A DNA stretch of 64,000 nucleotides from Cellulomonas sp. SG140. Lineage in GTDB: Bacteria > Actinomycetota > Actinomycetes > Actinomycetales > Cellulomonadaceae. This document shows positions 42,811-51,916 of the stretch, piece by piece. Both the position numbers and the translations under genes were made by a program. The number at the start of each line of letters is the position of its first letter. Positions within the stretch are counted from its first letter, which is position 1. Below the pieces are notes generated by a model. That model was not told the DNA's origin, ran no database searches, and saw only the letters and a list, made by a program, of their open reading frames with translations. Location: positions 393,698-457,697 of the forward strand of contig NZ_JANZLA010000002.1 of assembly GCF_025770785.1 (NCBI RefSeq), in the 5' to 3' direction.

Positions 42811-45800
42811 GCGGTACGCCGAGCTGCACGCCCACTCGGCGTTCAGCTTCCTGGACGGCGCCAGCCAGCCGGAGGAGCTGGCCGCCGAGGCGGCCCGGCT
42901 CGGGCTGACCGCGCTGGCGCTCACCGACCACGACGGCCTGTACGGCGTGGTGCGGTTCTCCCAGGCGGCCCGCGCCGTCGGGCTGCCGACCGTGTTCGGC
43001 GCCGAGCTGCACCTGCCGGCACCGGACGGTCGCCGCCACCCGCGCGAGCGCACCCGTGCCACCCCCGGCCGACCGGTGCTCGACCCGCCGACCGGTGTGC
43101 CGGACCCCCGATCCACCCATCTGCTGGTGCTCGCCCGGGGTCCGGGCGGCTACCGGGCGCTGTCCCGGGCGATCGCCGAGGCGCACCTGCGCACCGGGGT
43201 CAAGGGTGCCGCCGACCACCGGCTCGAGGAGCTGGCGGCCGTGGCGGACGGGCAGTGGCTGGTGCTCACCGGCTGTCGCAAGGGTGCGGTACGGCGGGCC
43301 CTGTCCGGAGGAGACCCGTCCGGGGTGACCGGGGTGGCGCCGGGGGGACCGGCGGCGGCCCGTGCCGAGCTCGACCGGCTGGTGGCGCTGTTCGGACGTG
43401 ACAACGTCGCTGTCGAGGTCACCGCGGCCCACGACGCGTACGACGACGACCGCGCCGACGCCCTGGCGGGGCTCGCGGCCGACGCCGGCCTGCCGCTGGT
43501 CGCCACCGGCGGGGTGCACTACGCCGCACCGCGCGACGGTGACCTCGCCGCCGCACTGGCCGCGGTGCGGGCGCGCTCGTCGCTGGACGACCTGGACGGC
43601 TGGCTGCCCGGTGCACCCGCCGCGTACCTGCGGTCCGCGGCAGAGATGGCCGTGCTGCACCGTCGGCACCCCGCCGCGGTGCCGACGGCCGCGGCACTGG
43701 CCGCCGAGTGCGCGTTCGACCTGTCCCTGGTCGCCCCGAAGCTGCCGCCGTACCCGGTGCCGCCCGGTCACACGGAGGCGAGCTGGCTGCGTGAGCTGGT
43801 GCGCCGCGGGGCCGCGGAGCTGTACGGGCCGCCCGAGGCGGAGCGGGTGCCGGGCGCCTACGCCCAGCTGGAGCACGAGCTGCGCGTGATCGAGGACCTC
43901 GGGTTCCCGGGCTACTTCCTCGTCGTCTACGAGCTGGTCGACTTCTGCCACCGCAACGGGATCCTCGCGCAGGGCAGAGGGTCGGCCGCCAACTCCGCGG
44001 TCTGCTACGCGCTGCGGATCACCGCCGTGGACGCGGTGCGGCACGGGCTGCTGTTCGAGCGGTTCCTTGCTCCCGAGCGGGACGGTCCGCCGGACATCGA
44101 CGTGGACATCGAGTCGGCGCGTCGTGAGGAGGTGATCCAGCACGTCTACGCCATGCACGGGCGCACGCACGCCGCCCAGGTGGCCAACGTCATCTCCTAC
44201 CGGCCGCGCTCGGCGGTGCGTGACGCGGCCCGCGCGCTGGGGTACGACGTCGGTCAGCAGGACGCCTGGAGCACGTCGATCGAACGCTGGGGGAGCCTGC
44301 GCGGACCGCAGGCGCCGAGCCCGTGGTGGACCCTGTCGCGGTCGCAGCCGGTGGCGGCCGAGGCGGTCGCCGGGACGGTGACGGCGGACGGCCACGACGT
44401 GGTCCCGGCGCAGCGGCCACCGTCGGCCGCGGAGCAGGAGGAGATCCCCGACCAGGTGATCGACCTGGCCGAGCGGTTCCTGCGACTGCCCCGGCACCTC
44501 GGCATCCACTCGGGCGGCATGGTGATGTGCGACCGCCCGGTGATCGAGGTGTGCCCCGTGGAGTGGGCGCGGATGGAGGGGCGCACCGTGCTGCAGTGGG
44601 ACAAGGAGGACTGTGCGGACGCCGGTCTGGTGAAGTTCGACCTGCTCGGCCTGGGGATGCTGACCGCCCTGCGGCTGGCGTTCACCCAGGTGCGGGTGCA
44701 CGAGGGGGTCGAGCTCGACCTGCACGGGCTGCCGCACGAGGACCCGGGCGTGTACCGCCTGCTGTCCGCAGCGGACACCGTCGGGGTGTTCCAGGTGGAG
44801 TCCCGGGCCCAGATGGCCACGCTGCCGCGGCTGGCGCCGAAGAGCTTCTACGACATCGTCGTCGAGGTCGCCCTGATCCGCCCCGGACCCATCCAGGGCG
44901 GGTCGGTGCATCCCTACATCGAACGAGCCCGCGGCCGGCAGAAGGTCGACTACCTGCACCCGCTGCTGGAACCGGCGCTGGCCAAGACGCTGGGCGTGCC
45001 GCTGTTCCAGGAGCAGCTGATGCAGATGGCCATCGACGCCGCCGGCTTCAGCGCTGCGGAGGCGGACCAGCTGCGGCGCGCGATGGGGTCGAAGCGGTCG
45101 ATGGAGCGGATGGAGGCGCTGCACGCCCGGCTGCTGGACGGCATGGCCGAACGAGGGATCGACCGCGGGACGGGTGAGCAGATCTTCGACAAGCTCAAGG
45201 CCTTCGCCGACTTCGGCTTCCCGGAGTCGCACGCGTACTCGTTCGCCTTCCTGGTGTACGCCAGCGCGTGGCTGAAGATGTACCACCCGGCCGCGTTCTA
45301 CGCGGGTCTCCTCGCGGCGCAGCCGATGGGCTTCTACTCACCGCAGAGCCTGGTGGCGGACGCGCGCCGGCACGGCCTGCAGGTGCTGCGGCCGGACGTG
45401 CAGGCATCGGCCGCGCTCGCCGTGGTGGAACGGATCGGACCCACGCCTGCCGAGGGTGAGCCGCCGCTGGTGCCGCGGCCGAGCGGCACCGACGCGATGG
45501 CGCCCGTGGGGGAGCGGATCGGTGCCGACCGCTCGTTGGCCGTCCGCCTCGGCCTGGCGTCCGTGCGGTCGGTCGGTACCGAGGTGGCCGAGGCGCTGGT
45601 CGCCGAGCGGTCGGCGAACGGTCCGTTCGCCGACCTGCGCGACCTGGTCCGTCGGGTCCGGCTCAGCACCGCCCAGCTGGAGGCGCTGGCGACCGCGGGC
45701 GCCCTCGAGAGTCTCGGGACCACCCGTCGGGAGGGGCTCTGGGCGGCCGGCGCGCTGGCCCAGGAGGGCCCGGACACCCTGCCCGGGGTCAGCGTGGGCG

Positions 45801-46240
45801 TGACGGCGCCGATGCTGCCCGGGCTGGAGGCGGTCGAGGTGGCGACCGCCGACGTGTGGGCCACCGGCGTCTCGGTGGACTCGTACCCGACGCAGTTCGT
45901 CCGTGAGGGCCTGGACGCGGCCGGGGTGCTGCGGGTGGAGCAGGTGTACCGCGACCCGGTGCCGACGGGACGCGTGGCGGTCGCCGGCGTGGTGACCCAC
46001 CGGCAGCGGCCGGGCACCGCGGGCGGGGTGACGTTCCTGTCTCTGGAGGACGAGACCGGGCTGCTCAACGTCATCTGCTCGGCGGGGCTGTGGCAGCGGT
46101 TCCGCCGTGCCGCGAGGACGTCGAAGGCGCTCGTCGTGCGCGGTCGGCTGGAGCGGGCCGACGAGGCGACCAACCTGGTCGCGGAGCACCTGAGCCCCCT
46201 GTCGCTACGGGTGCGAACGGCGTCCCGGGACTTCCGGTGA
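42803..46240 (+). CDS. dnaE2: Error-prone DNA polymerase III alpha homologue DnaE2 (ImuC)
   Basis: 1145 residues. The PHP domain opens ELHAHSAFSFLDGAS and TDHDGLYGVVRF. Polymerase active-site acids lie in PDIDVDIE (D431, D433, D435). QGRGSAANSAVCYAL and SGGMVMCDRPV are further alpha-subunit motifs, and a C-terminal OB fold starts VAVAGVVTHRQRPG. It performs mutagenic lesion bypass with ImuA' and ImuB. The ATG is the one that yields the PHP N-terminus and overlaps imuB by eight bases. It lies convergent to the AI-2E gene. Confidence 0.95.
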   Translation: MTERYAELHAHSAFSFLDGASQPEELAAEAARLGLTALALTDHDGLYGVVRFSQAARAVGLPTVFGAELHLPAPDGRRHPRERTRATPGRPVLDPPTGVPDPRSTHLLVLARGPGGYRALSRAIAEAHLRTGVKGAADHRLEELAAVADGQWLVLTGCRKGAVRRALSGGDPSGVTGVAPGGPAAARAELDRLVALFGRDNVAVEVTAAHDAYDDDRADALAGLAADAGLPLVATGGVHYAAPRDGDLAAALAAVRARSSLDDLDGWLPGAPAAYLRSAAEMAVLHRRHPAAVPTAAALAAECAFDLSLVAPKLPPYPVPPGHTEASWLRELVRRGAAELYGPPEAERVPGAYAQLEHELRVIEDLGFPGYFLVVYELVDFCHRNGILAQGRGSAANSAVCYALRITAVDAVRHGLLFERFLAPERDGPPDIDVDIESARREEVIQHVYAMHGRTHAAQVANVISYRPRSAVRDAARALGYDVGQQDAWSTSIERWGSLRGPQAPSPWWTLSRSQPVAAEAVAGTVTADGHDVVPAQRPPSAAEQEEIPDQVIDLAERFLRLPRHLGIHSGGMVMCDRPVIEVCPVEWARMEGRTVLQWDKEDCADAGLVKFDLLGLGMLTALRLAFTQVRVHEGVELDLHGLPHEDPGVYRLLSAADTVGVFQVESRAQMATLPRLAPKSFYDIVVEVALIRPGPIQGGSVHPYIERARGRQKVDYLHPLLEPALAKTLGVPLFQEQLMQMAIDAAGFSAAEADQLRRAMGSKRSMERMEALHARLLDGMAERGIDRGTGEQIFDKLKAFADFGFPESHAYSFAFLVYASAWLKMYHPAAFYAGLLAAQPMGFYSPQSLVADARRHGLQVLRPDVQASAALAVVERIGPTPAEGEPPLVPRPSGTDAMAPVGERIGADRSLAVRLGLASVRSVGTEVAEALVAERSANGPFADLRDLVRRVRLSTAQLEALATAGALESLGTTRREGLWAAGALAQEGPDTLPGVSVGVTAPMLPGLEAVEVATADVWATGVSVDSYPTQFVREGLDAAGVLRVEQVYRDPVPTGRVAVAGVVTHRQRPGTAGGVTFLSLEDETGLLNVICSAGLWQRFRRAARTSKALVVRGRLERADEATNLVAEHLSPLSLRVRTASRDFR

Positions 46241-46306
46241 GCGGGCGCCGGCGGTGCGGTCACCACCATCGTCGGCTCGGTGCAGGGCAGCCGCCGACCC
46301 GTGGTG

Positions 46307-47554
46307 CTACTGCTCCTTGATCGCCTCGTCGTCGTCGATGTGCTCCGCCTGCTCCACCGGATGCGCCTCGGCCTCGGCCTCCGCCTCGTCGACCATCGGC
46401 GGGTCCATCGTGCGCAGCTTGCTGAACACCGCCCAGCTCACCGCCACGAGCGGCACGGCGATCACGGCACCGAGGATGCCGGCCGACAGCGTGCCGGTCG
46501 CGACGGCGATCGCGACCGCCACCGGGTGCAGCGACACCTGCTTGCCCATCACCAGCGGCTGGAGCACGTGGCCCTCGAACTGACCGATGCCGGCGATGCC
46601 CAGGCCGACGATGCCGGCCTGGATGGGACCGAGCGCAGCCAGCGCGACGATCATCGCCACCGCCATGGCCGTCGGCGCCCCGATCAGCGGGATGAACGCG
46701 CCCATCAGCACCAGCACGGCCAGGGGCGCCGCGAGCGGCACCTGCACCACGGTCAGCAGGATGAAGGCGAGCAGCCCGTCCACCAGGGCGATGATCACGG
46801 TGCCCCGGGTGTACCCCGAGAAGGTGTACCAGCCGGCCCCGCCGGCGGTCTGCCAGCTCTCGCGCACCCGGGCCGGCAGCTGGTTGAGGAACCAGGTCCA
46901 CATGTCCGTGCCGCGCGCCAGGAAGAAGATCGAGCAGAAGATCGCCAGGGCCAGCGCGGTGAACACCTCGACCACCGACGTGGCGCTGGCCGCCGCCTGC
47001 CCCGCCAGCTGTCCGGCGTGGTCCTGCACCCACTTGACCCCTTGGTCGATCCACGCCGCGGTCTGCGCGTTGGTGACCTGGAACGGCAGCCGGCCGCTCT
47101 GCAGGAAGTCGATGATCTGCTGGATGCCGGTGCCGAACTGCTTCGACAGCTGCTGCCACTGGTTGGCGACGGAGTACACGACGTACGTCAGCATCCCGAC
47201 GAACACCAGGATGCCCGTCAGCAGCGAGAGCGCCGTCGCCAGGCCGCGCGGCATGATGCGCGACATCGCGCTGACCAGCGGCCGCAGCACCGCGGTGAAC
47301 ACGAAGGCCAGGAACAGCGCGATGAACACGAGCTGCACCTTGGAGGTCGCGAAGAACACGACGGCGATGGCCGCGACGAGCACGAGCAGCCGCCACGACA
47401 CCCCGGCGGCCTTCTGCAGCCAGCGCGGCGCGGTCTCGTCGTCACCCGTGACGTGCGGGTTGTGCCGGCCTCCCGCGACGCGCCGCGCAACGGGGTTGAC
47501 CTGGGACGGCGCGATCCGCGGCCCTCGGTCGCCGGTGCTCGTGCTGTCCGTCAT
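46307..47554 (-). CDS. AI-2E family transporter (PerM/TqsA-like membrane protein)
   Basis: A 415-residue protein with about eight helices. An N-terminal cytoplasmic segment is followed by LLVLVAAIAVVFFATSKVQLVFIALFLAF split over two helices, a central amphipathic stretch, and the family core GAFIPLIGAPTAMAVAMIVAL, GIAGIGQFEGHVLQPLVMGKQVSLHPVAV across residues about 290-345. The acidic C-terminal tail is typical of actinobacterial members. Transported molecules are uncertain despite the family name. AGGGGGG lies before the ATG. Confidence 0.92.
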   Translation of the reverse strand: MTDSTSTGDRGPRIAPSQVNPVARRVAGGRHNPHVTGDDETAPRWLQKAAGVSWRLLVLVAAIAVVFFATSKVQLVFIALFLAFVFTAVLRPLVSAMSRIMPRGLATALSLLTGILVFVGMLTYVVYSVANQWQQLSKQFGTGIQQIIDFLQSGRLPFQVTNAQTAAWIDQGVKWVQDHAGQLAGQAAASATSVVEVFTALALAIFCSIFFLARGTDMWTWFLNQLPARVRESWQTAGGAGWYTFSGYTRGTVIIALVDGLLAFILLTVVQVPLAAPLAVLVLMGAFIPLIGAPTAMAVAMIVALAALGPIQAGIVGLGIAGIGQFEGHVLQPLVMGKQVSLHPVAVAIAVATGTLSAGILGAVIAVPLVAVSWAVFSKLRTMDPPMVDEAEAEAEAHPVEQAEHIDDDEAIKEQ

Positions 47555-47698
47555 GAACCCCCCTGGAGGTGCGCCGACGCTCTGCGCGACCGGCGGCGAT
47601 GCCGCAAGTCTGCACCGCCGGCCGGATGCGGGGGCGGCAGACGCTCCGTGCTATCTTTACCGCCGCACCCGGGCGCCGAGCGCTCGAGGTGTCCACCT

Positions 47699-47782
47699 GT
47701 CCGGGTGGCGGAATGGCAGACGCGCTAGCTTGAGGTGCTAGTGCCCGTATAGGGCGTGGGGGTTCAAGTCCCCCTCCGGACA
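47699..47782 (+). tRNA. tRNA-Leu (anticodon GAG)
   Basis: An 84-nt type II tRNA. The acceptor arms GTCCGGG and TCCGGAC pair with one G-U, the discriminator is A, and CCA is not encoded. The anticodon stem CTAGC/GCTAG holds a loop TTGAGGT with anticodon GAG, which reads CUC/CUU Leu codons. A long variable arm (TGCCCGTATAGGGCG) and T-loop GGTTCAAGTCC complete the fold. A TATCTT about 40 bp upstream may be the -10. Confidence 0.95.
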
Positions 47783-47796
47783 CTCGTTGAGACAGC

Positions 47797-47847
47797 GACC
47801 ATCAAGGGCCTGAACCGCGCCACGTGCCGGTCCAGGCCCTTCGTGGT
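47797..47847. terminator. Terminator after tRNA-Leu
   Basis: An imperfect hairpin: AAGGGCCTG pairs with CAGGCCCTT and further with flanking GACC/GGTC bases, with one A-C mismatch and a loop of about 12 nt. It starts 15 bp past the tRNA. The rest of the gap to the phosphatase gene has no further clear element apart from its ribosome binding site. Confidence 0.7.
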
Positions 47848-48010
47848 CTCCCGGTGAGCTCGGGGGCACGTCGCCCACCGCGCCGGCGGCCGTGCCGCCC
47901 GCGCGCCGCCAGGTGTTCACCTCCCGCCTGTTCACTTCTCCCCGTTTCGGTGCGACCGTGGGCGGCGTCGTGTGCAGTAACGGCCCCTCTTGCTGGATGA
48001 GGAGACACCT

Positions 48011-50383
48011 GTGACTCGCGTCTCGAAGCATCGGATCGTCTCGGCCGCCATGGCGGCGGCCGCTGGGCTGGCGCTCGTCGCGCCGGTCACCTCGGCGTCG
48101 GCGGCACCGCCCGCCCCGGCCGACGAGCGGCGCCCCGCCGTCGCGTCGGGCTGCGACCTGGGCAACGGCGTGAAGCACGTCGTGAGCCTGGTCTTCGACA
48201 ACGTGCACCTGGCGCGGGACAACCCGGACGTCCCCTCGGACCTCGAGCAGATGCCGCACCTGATGGCCTTCCTGCAGGGCAACGGCACGCTGATGTCGAA
48301 CGTGCACACCCCCCTGATCGCCCACACGGCCGACGACTCGTTGTCGATCTACACCGGTCTGTACGGGGACCGCCACGGGCAGCCGGTGACCAACTCGTAC
48401 CGGACGTACAACCCGGACGGCAGCAGTGACCCGGCGGGCTCCTTCGCCTACTGGACCAGCCCCGTGTACGACACGGCTGCGACCCCGTCGCCGGGCCACG
48501 ACACCACTCCGACGATGGTGTACTCCGACACCCCGGGCTCGACCGGCACCAGCCGGCAGACACCCGCCCCGTGGGCGGCGTTCACCAAGGCCGGCTGCTC
48601 CGTCGGCGACTTCTCGACGGCGAACATGGTCCTGGAGAACACCAAGCTGGACCTGCCGACGGTCTTCGGTGCCGGTTCGCCCGAGGTCGCGCAGTTCACC
48701 GCGAACCCCGACAGCTACAAGAACCAGGAGACGGCGGACTACGTCGGCGTCGCCCTGCACTGCGCAGCGGGCGACCGCCTGTGCGCGGACGCGACGGCCG
48801 TGAAGTACGGCCAGACGGCACCGTCCCCGAGCGCCGTCGCCGACTCGCTGCCGACCGAGCCCGGCGGGTACGCCGGCTTCAGCGCGCTGTTCGGCCACAA
48901 GTACGTGGCGCCGGTGCTCGGTGGGGGCACGGCGAACCTGACCAGCCACGGCTACCCCGTCACGGACTCGCAGGGCCGTCTGACCGACCTGGACGGCAAC
49001 GCCCTGATCAACCAGTACTCCCACACGCCGGGGTTCCCCGGCTTCAACCCGACGGCCACCCAGTCGCTGGCCTACATGGCCGACATGCTCGAGGCGGGCG
49101 TCCCGGTCACCTACGGCTACATCTCGGACCTGCACGAGCGGAAGCCGGGGACCACCGGCTGCACCACCGCGACCGCGACGGCTGCCGGCAAGCCCGTCGG
49201 ACCGGGTGACGCCTGCTACGTGGCCAACGCCAAGGCGTACGACGCGGCGTTCGCGAAGTTCTTCGACAGGCTGACCAAGGACGGCATCACCAAGGACAAC
49301 ACGCTGTTCCTGATCAGCTCGGAGGAGAACGACCAGTTCGCCGGCGCCAACGTGGGGCGCGCGACGGTCCCGACGCCCGCCGGGTGCGACGGCGTCACTG
49401 TCCCGTGCACGTACGCAGCGGGTCAGATCGGCGAGCTGCAGACCAACATCAAGGCCCTGCTCTCGACGACCGCCAGCGCCGGCACGCCGTTCCAGATCGA
49501 GCCGCAGGGTGCGTCGATCTACGTCGACGGCCGCCCGTCGCCCTCCGCGCCGGCCGTCCGGCAGCTGCAGCGGGACACCGCCGCGATGACGGCGGACAAC
49601 CCGTACAGCGGTGCGACCGGTCAGAAGATCGTCACGTACCAGGCCGGCGCCGTGGAGCAGCGGATCCTGCACATGCAGACCGCCGACACGCTGCGCACGC
49701 CGACCTACTCGTTGTTCCCCGTGCCGGACTACTACTTCTCCACCTCCGGACCGGCGGTCAGCATCAACCCGAGCTACGCCTACGACCACGGCTACTACTC
49801 GCCGAACATCGACATCACGTGGGCCGGCCTGGTCGGGCCCGGCGTCGCGGCGAAGGGTCTGGACGGCCCGGCGCCGGCCGACGGCAACCAGGCGCACGAC
49901 CCGAACTCCACCCGGACCGTGCCGGAGGCGAGCACGGTGGGCACCTGGGTCGAGGAGGTGGACCTGCGTCCCACCCTGATGTATCTCGCCGGCCTGCACG
50001 ACGCCTACACCAGCGACGGCCGGGTGATCTCCGAGCTGCTCTCGCACCCGAGCCCGGCGCTCGTGGCGACGCAGGGGCTGGCGTCCGCCTACCACGCGAT
50101 CAACTCGTCGGTCGGCCCGCTCGCCACCCTCACGCTGAAGGCGGACTCGGCCGCGCTGGCGAGCGGCTCCGCGACCGACGACGCCCGCTACCAGGCGACG
50201 GAGGCGGCGCTCAGCCGGATCCTGCGGGAGCGTGACGCACTGGCGACGCAGATGAAGGCGATCCTGGACGCGGCGGCGCGGGGGGACGACCGTGCCCGGG
50301 GGCCCGAGCCGGTGTTCGGCACGTCACGAAGCCTCACGGTCCGGGCGGACAACCTGCTGCGGGAGGCGGACCGGCTCGGCTGA
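48011..50383 (+). CDS. Large secreted alkaline-phosphatase-superfamily protein
   Basis: 790 residues. A signal peptide (MAAAAGLALVAPVTSASA) is followed by SLVFDNVHLARDN, which supplies the first metal Asp of the superfamily. HTADDSLSIYTGLYGDRHG resembles the nucleophile region, and FLISSEENDQFAG the second metal site. It probably acts outside the cell as a phosphatase, phosphodiesterase or sulfatase; the substrate is unknown. The GTG has GAGGAGA upstream and gives a well-formed signal peptide. The rest of the protein has no domain I can name. Confidence 0.8.
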   Translation: MTRVSKHRIVSAAMAAAAGLALVAPVTSASAAPPAPADERRPAVASGCDLGNGVKHVVSLVFDNVHLARDNPDVPSDLEQMPHLMAFLQGNGTLMSNVHTPLIAHTADDSLSIYTGLYGDRHGQPVTNSYRTYNPDGSSDPAGSFAYWTSPVYDTAATPSPGHDTTPTMVYSDTPGSTGTSRQTPAPWAAFTKAGCSVGDFSTANMVLENTKLDLPTVFGAGSPEVAQFTANPDSYKNQETADYVGVALHCAAGDRLCADATAVKYGQTAPSPSAVADSLPTEPGGYAGFSALFGHKYVAPVLGGGTANLTSHGYPVTDSQGRLTDLDGNALINQYSHTPGFPGFNPTATQSLAYMADMLEAGVPVTYGYISDLHERKPGTTGCTTATATAAGKPVGPGDACYVANAKAYDAAFAKFFDRLTKDGITKDNTLFLISSEENDQFAGANVGRATVPTPAGCDGVTVPCTYAAGQIGELQTNIKALLSTTASAGTPFQIEPQGASIYVDGRPSPSAPAVRQLQRDTAAMTADNPYSGATGQKIVTYQAGAVEQRILHMQTADTLRTPTYSLFPVPDYYFSTSGPAVSINPSYAYDHGYYSPNIDITWAGLVGPGVAAKGLDGPAPADGNQAHDPNSTRTVPEASTVGTWVEEVDLRPTLMYLAGLHDAYTSDGRVISELLSHPSPALVATQGLASAYHAINSSVGPLATLTLKADSAALASGSATDDARYQATEAALSRILRERDALATQMKAILDAAARGDDRARGPEPVFGTSRSLTVRADNLLREADRLG

Positions 50384-50407
50384 GACGGTCCGGGCGGCGC
50401 GGCGGGT

Positions 50408-51550
50408 TCAGGCGGTCGGCTTGAACCCGTCGACCGTCGACCCGAGCCACGTCAGCGCCGTCGGCACCGCATCGGCCCACACGCTGATGCGGTGCCCGGC
50501 GCTGATGTCCACCTGGGACTGGATCGACAGCGGCGCGTGGGCGGCCTTCAGCATCGCCGCGCTGCTCGAGTAGGACAGCGAGTCCGCCTTGCTGGTCTGC
50601 AGCCACAGCGCCACCGGCGGGGGTGCCGTGGTGGCCAGCGACACGAGCTGGTACCGCTTCGCCGCGGGGTCGTTCGAGTGGAACGGGACGTAGCTGTTGC
50701 CGAAGATCGGCGCGAAGTACCCGCCGAGGATCACGCCGGCGCCGAAGACGTCCGGGTGCAGCATCGACGTCATCGCGGCGCACCAGCCGCCCGAGGAGAA
50801 GCCGAGCGTCGCCCAACCCGTGCGGTCGCGGGAGACCCGGAGCACGGAGGCGAGGTGCTGAGGCACGTCGTTCGCCAACCACGTCTCGACCTGGGGCTGG
50901 CCCGAACCGCCGTTGACGCACTCCGTGTCGGCTCCGGCCGGGAACTCGAGCTGCGGCGCGACGACGATGACGTCCGAGATCTTGTGCTGGCCCGAGAGCG
51001 AGTCGAGGGACGGCACGAGGTTGACCCCCTGCATCCACACGTCAGGCGCGCCCGGGTAGCCGTGGAACGCCATGACGACCGGGTACGTCTTGCGGGCGTT
51101 GGCCGGGTCCTCGTAGCCGACGGGCAGGCTGACCATCACCCGGCCGCTGAGGCCGCTGCGTGATCCGGTGAACGTGAACGTCTGGACGCGCTGCCCGGGC
51201 GAGGGCAGCGGCGGCAGGCTCGCGACCGGCACCGGGCTGCCGAGGCCGGGCCCCTTGGGCTTGTCCTGCAGGGCGGCCTCCGCACTCGTGCCGCCCGAGC
51301 TCTGCCGCACCGTCGACGTCCCGCCGGTCCCGAAGAGGTCGCCCCAGCTTGCGTACCACCCGTTCTGGTTGTTCATCACCACGGCGACGGACAGCAGCAC
51401 GAGCGCGCTCACCCCCAGCTGCGCGAGCAGGCGGGTCAGGACGGTGGCGACGGTGCGTCGGCGCGCCGGCAGGCGGACGGCACCCCAGACGAGAGCGGCC
51501 ACCGTCAGCACGAGGACAACCAGGAGGAACGGCAGACCAGTCAACGACAT
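50408..51550 (-). CDS. Membrane-anchored esterase, alpha/beta hydrolase (esterase D/antigen-85-like)
   Basis: 380 residues. Two helices lie at the N-terminus (LPFLLVVLVLTVAALVWGAV and LLAQLGVSALVLLSVAVVM). A Gly/Ser/Thr-rich linker leads to a hydrolase domain with MAFHGYPGAPDVW, the nucleophile elbow ATLGFSSGGWCAAM and a C-terminal region AGHRISVW containing the candidate catalytic His. The fold matches PF00756-type esterases, a group that includes mycolyltransferases, but a mycolyl role is not implied. It is convergent with the phosphatase gene, 24 bp apart. Confidence 0.87.
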   Translation of the reverse strand: MSLTGLPFLLVVLVLTVAALVWGAVRLPARRRTVATVLTRLLAQLGVSALVLLSVAVVMNNQNGWYASWGDLFGTGGTSTVRQSSGGTSAEAALQDKPKGPGLGSPVPVASLPPLPSPGQRVQTFTFTGSRSGLSGRVMVSLPVGYEDPANARKTYPVVMAFHGYPGAPDVWMQGVNLVPSLDSLSGQHKISDVIVVAPQLEFPAGADTECVNGGSGQPQVETWLANDVPQHLASVLRVSRDRTGWATLGFSSGGWCAAMTSMLHPDVFGAGVILGGYFAPIFGNSYVPFHSNDPAAKRYQLVSLATTAPPPVALWLQTSKADSLSYSSSAAMLKAAHAPLSIQSQVDISAGHRISVWADAVPTALTWLGSTVDGFKPTA

Positions 51551-51916
51551 CAGCGAGTCCCGAGCAGGAAGGGCGTGAGGGCACGAGCGGCACGAGCGGC
51601 GGTCCGGACGGGCGACCTCCGGAAGGCTACGGGTCGGAGCCCGTCCCCGAGGCTCTCGCCGGCGCGCGCCGGGTGAGGACTCGGTGGACGCTCGGTGAAG
51701 TGCAGACGTCCAGGTCGGGCCGCCTCGCACGGCGAGACCTGTCGCCGCTGTGCGACGAAGGTCCTCGGACCGGCCGGTGACCAGGCGCTGCCCGGCGCGA
51801 GATCGGTCGGCGGCAGGGCAGCGCGGCGGCCGGACGACTCAGGGCCGACGCGCGTCGGCCGATCGAGTGGGTGATGCCGCCGCAGGGGAGGCCTCGAGCA
51901 CCTGCAAGGGAGCACC
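51551..51916. other. Noncoding divergent region before the chemoreceptor gene
   Basis: 366 bp between the esterase start and the chemoreceptor start. It contains a short direct repeat (GCACGAGCGGCACGAGCGGC, near 51580) and the chemoreceptor ribosome binding site AAGGGAG. I see no convincing promoter hexamer, hairpin or conserved small gene. Confidence 0.5.

Noticed and set aside
42674-45286. An 870-residue open frame antisense to dnaE2
   Set aside because: It has no family motif and is the mirror of DnaE2 coding sequence, which is well supported.
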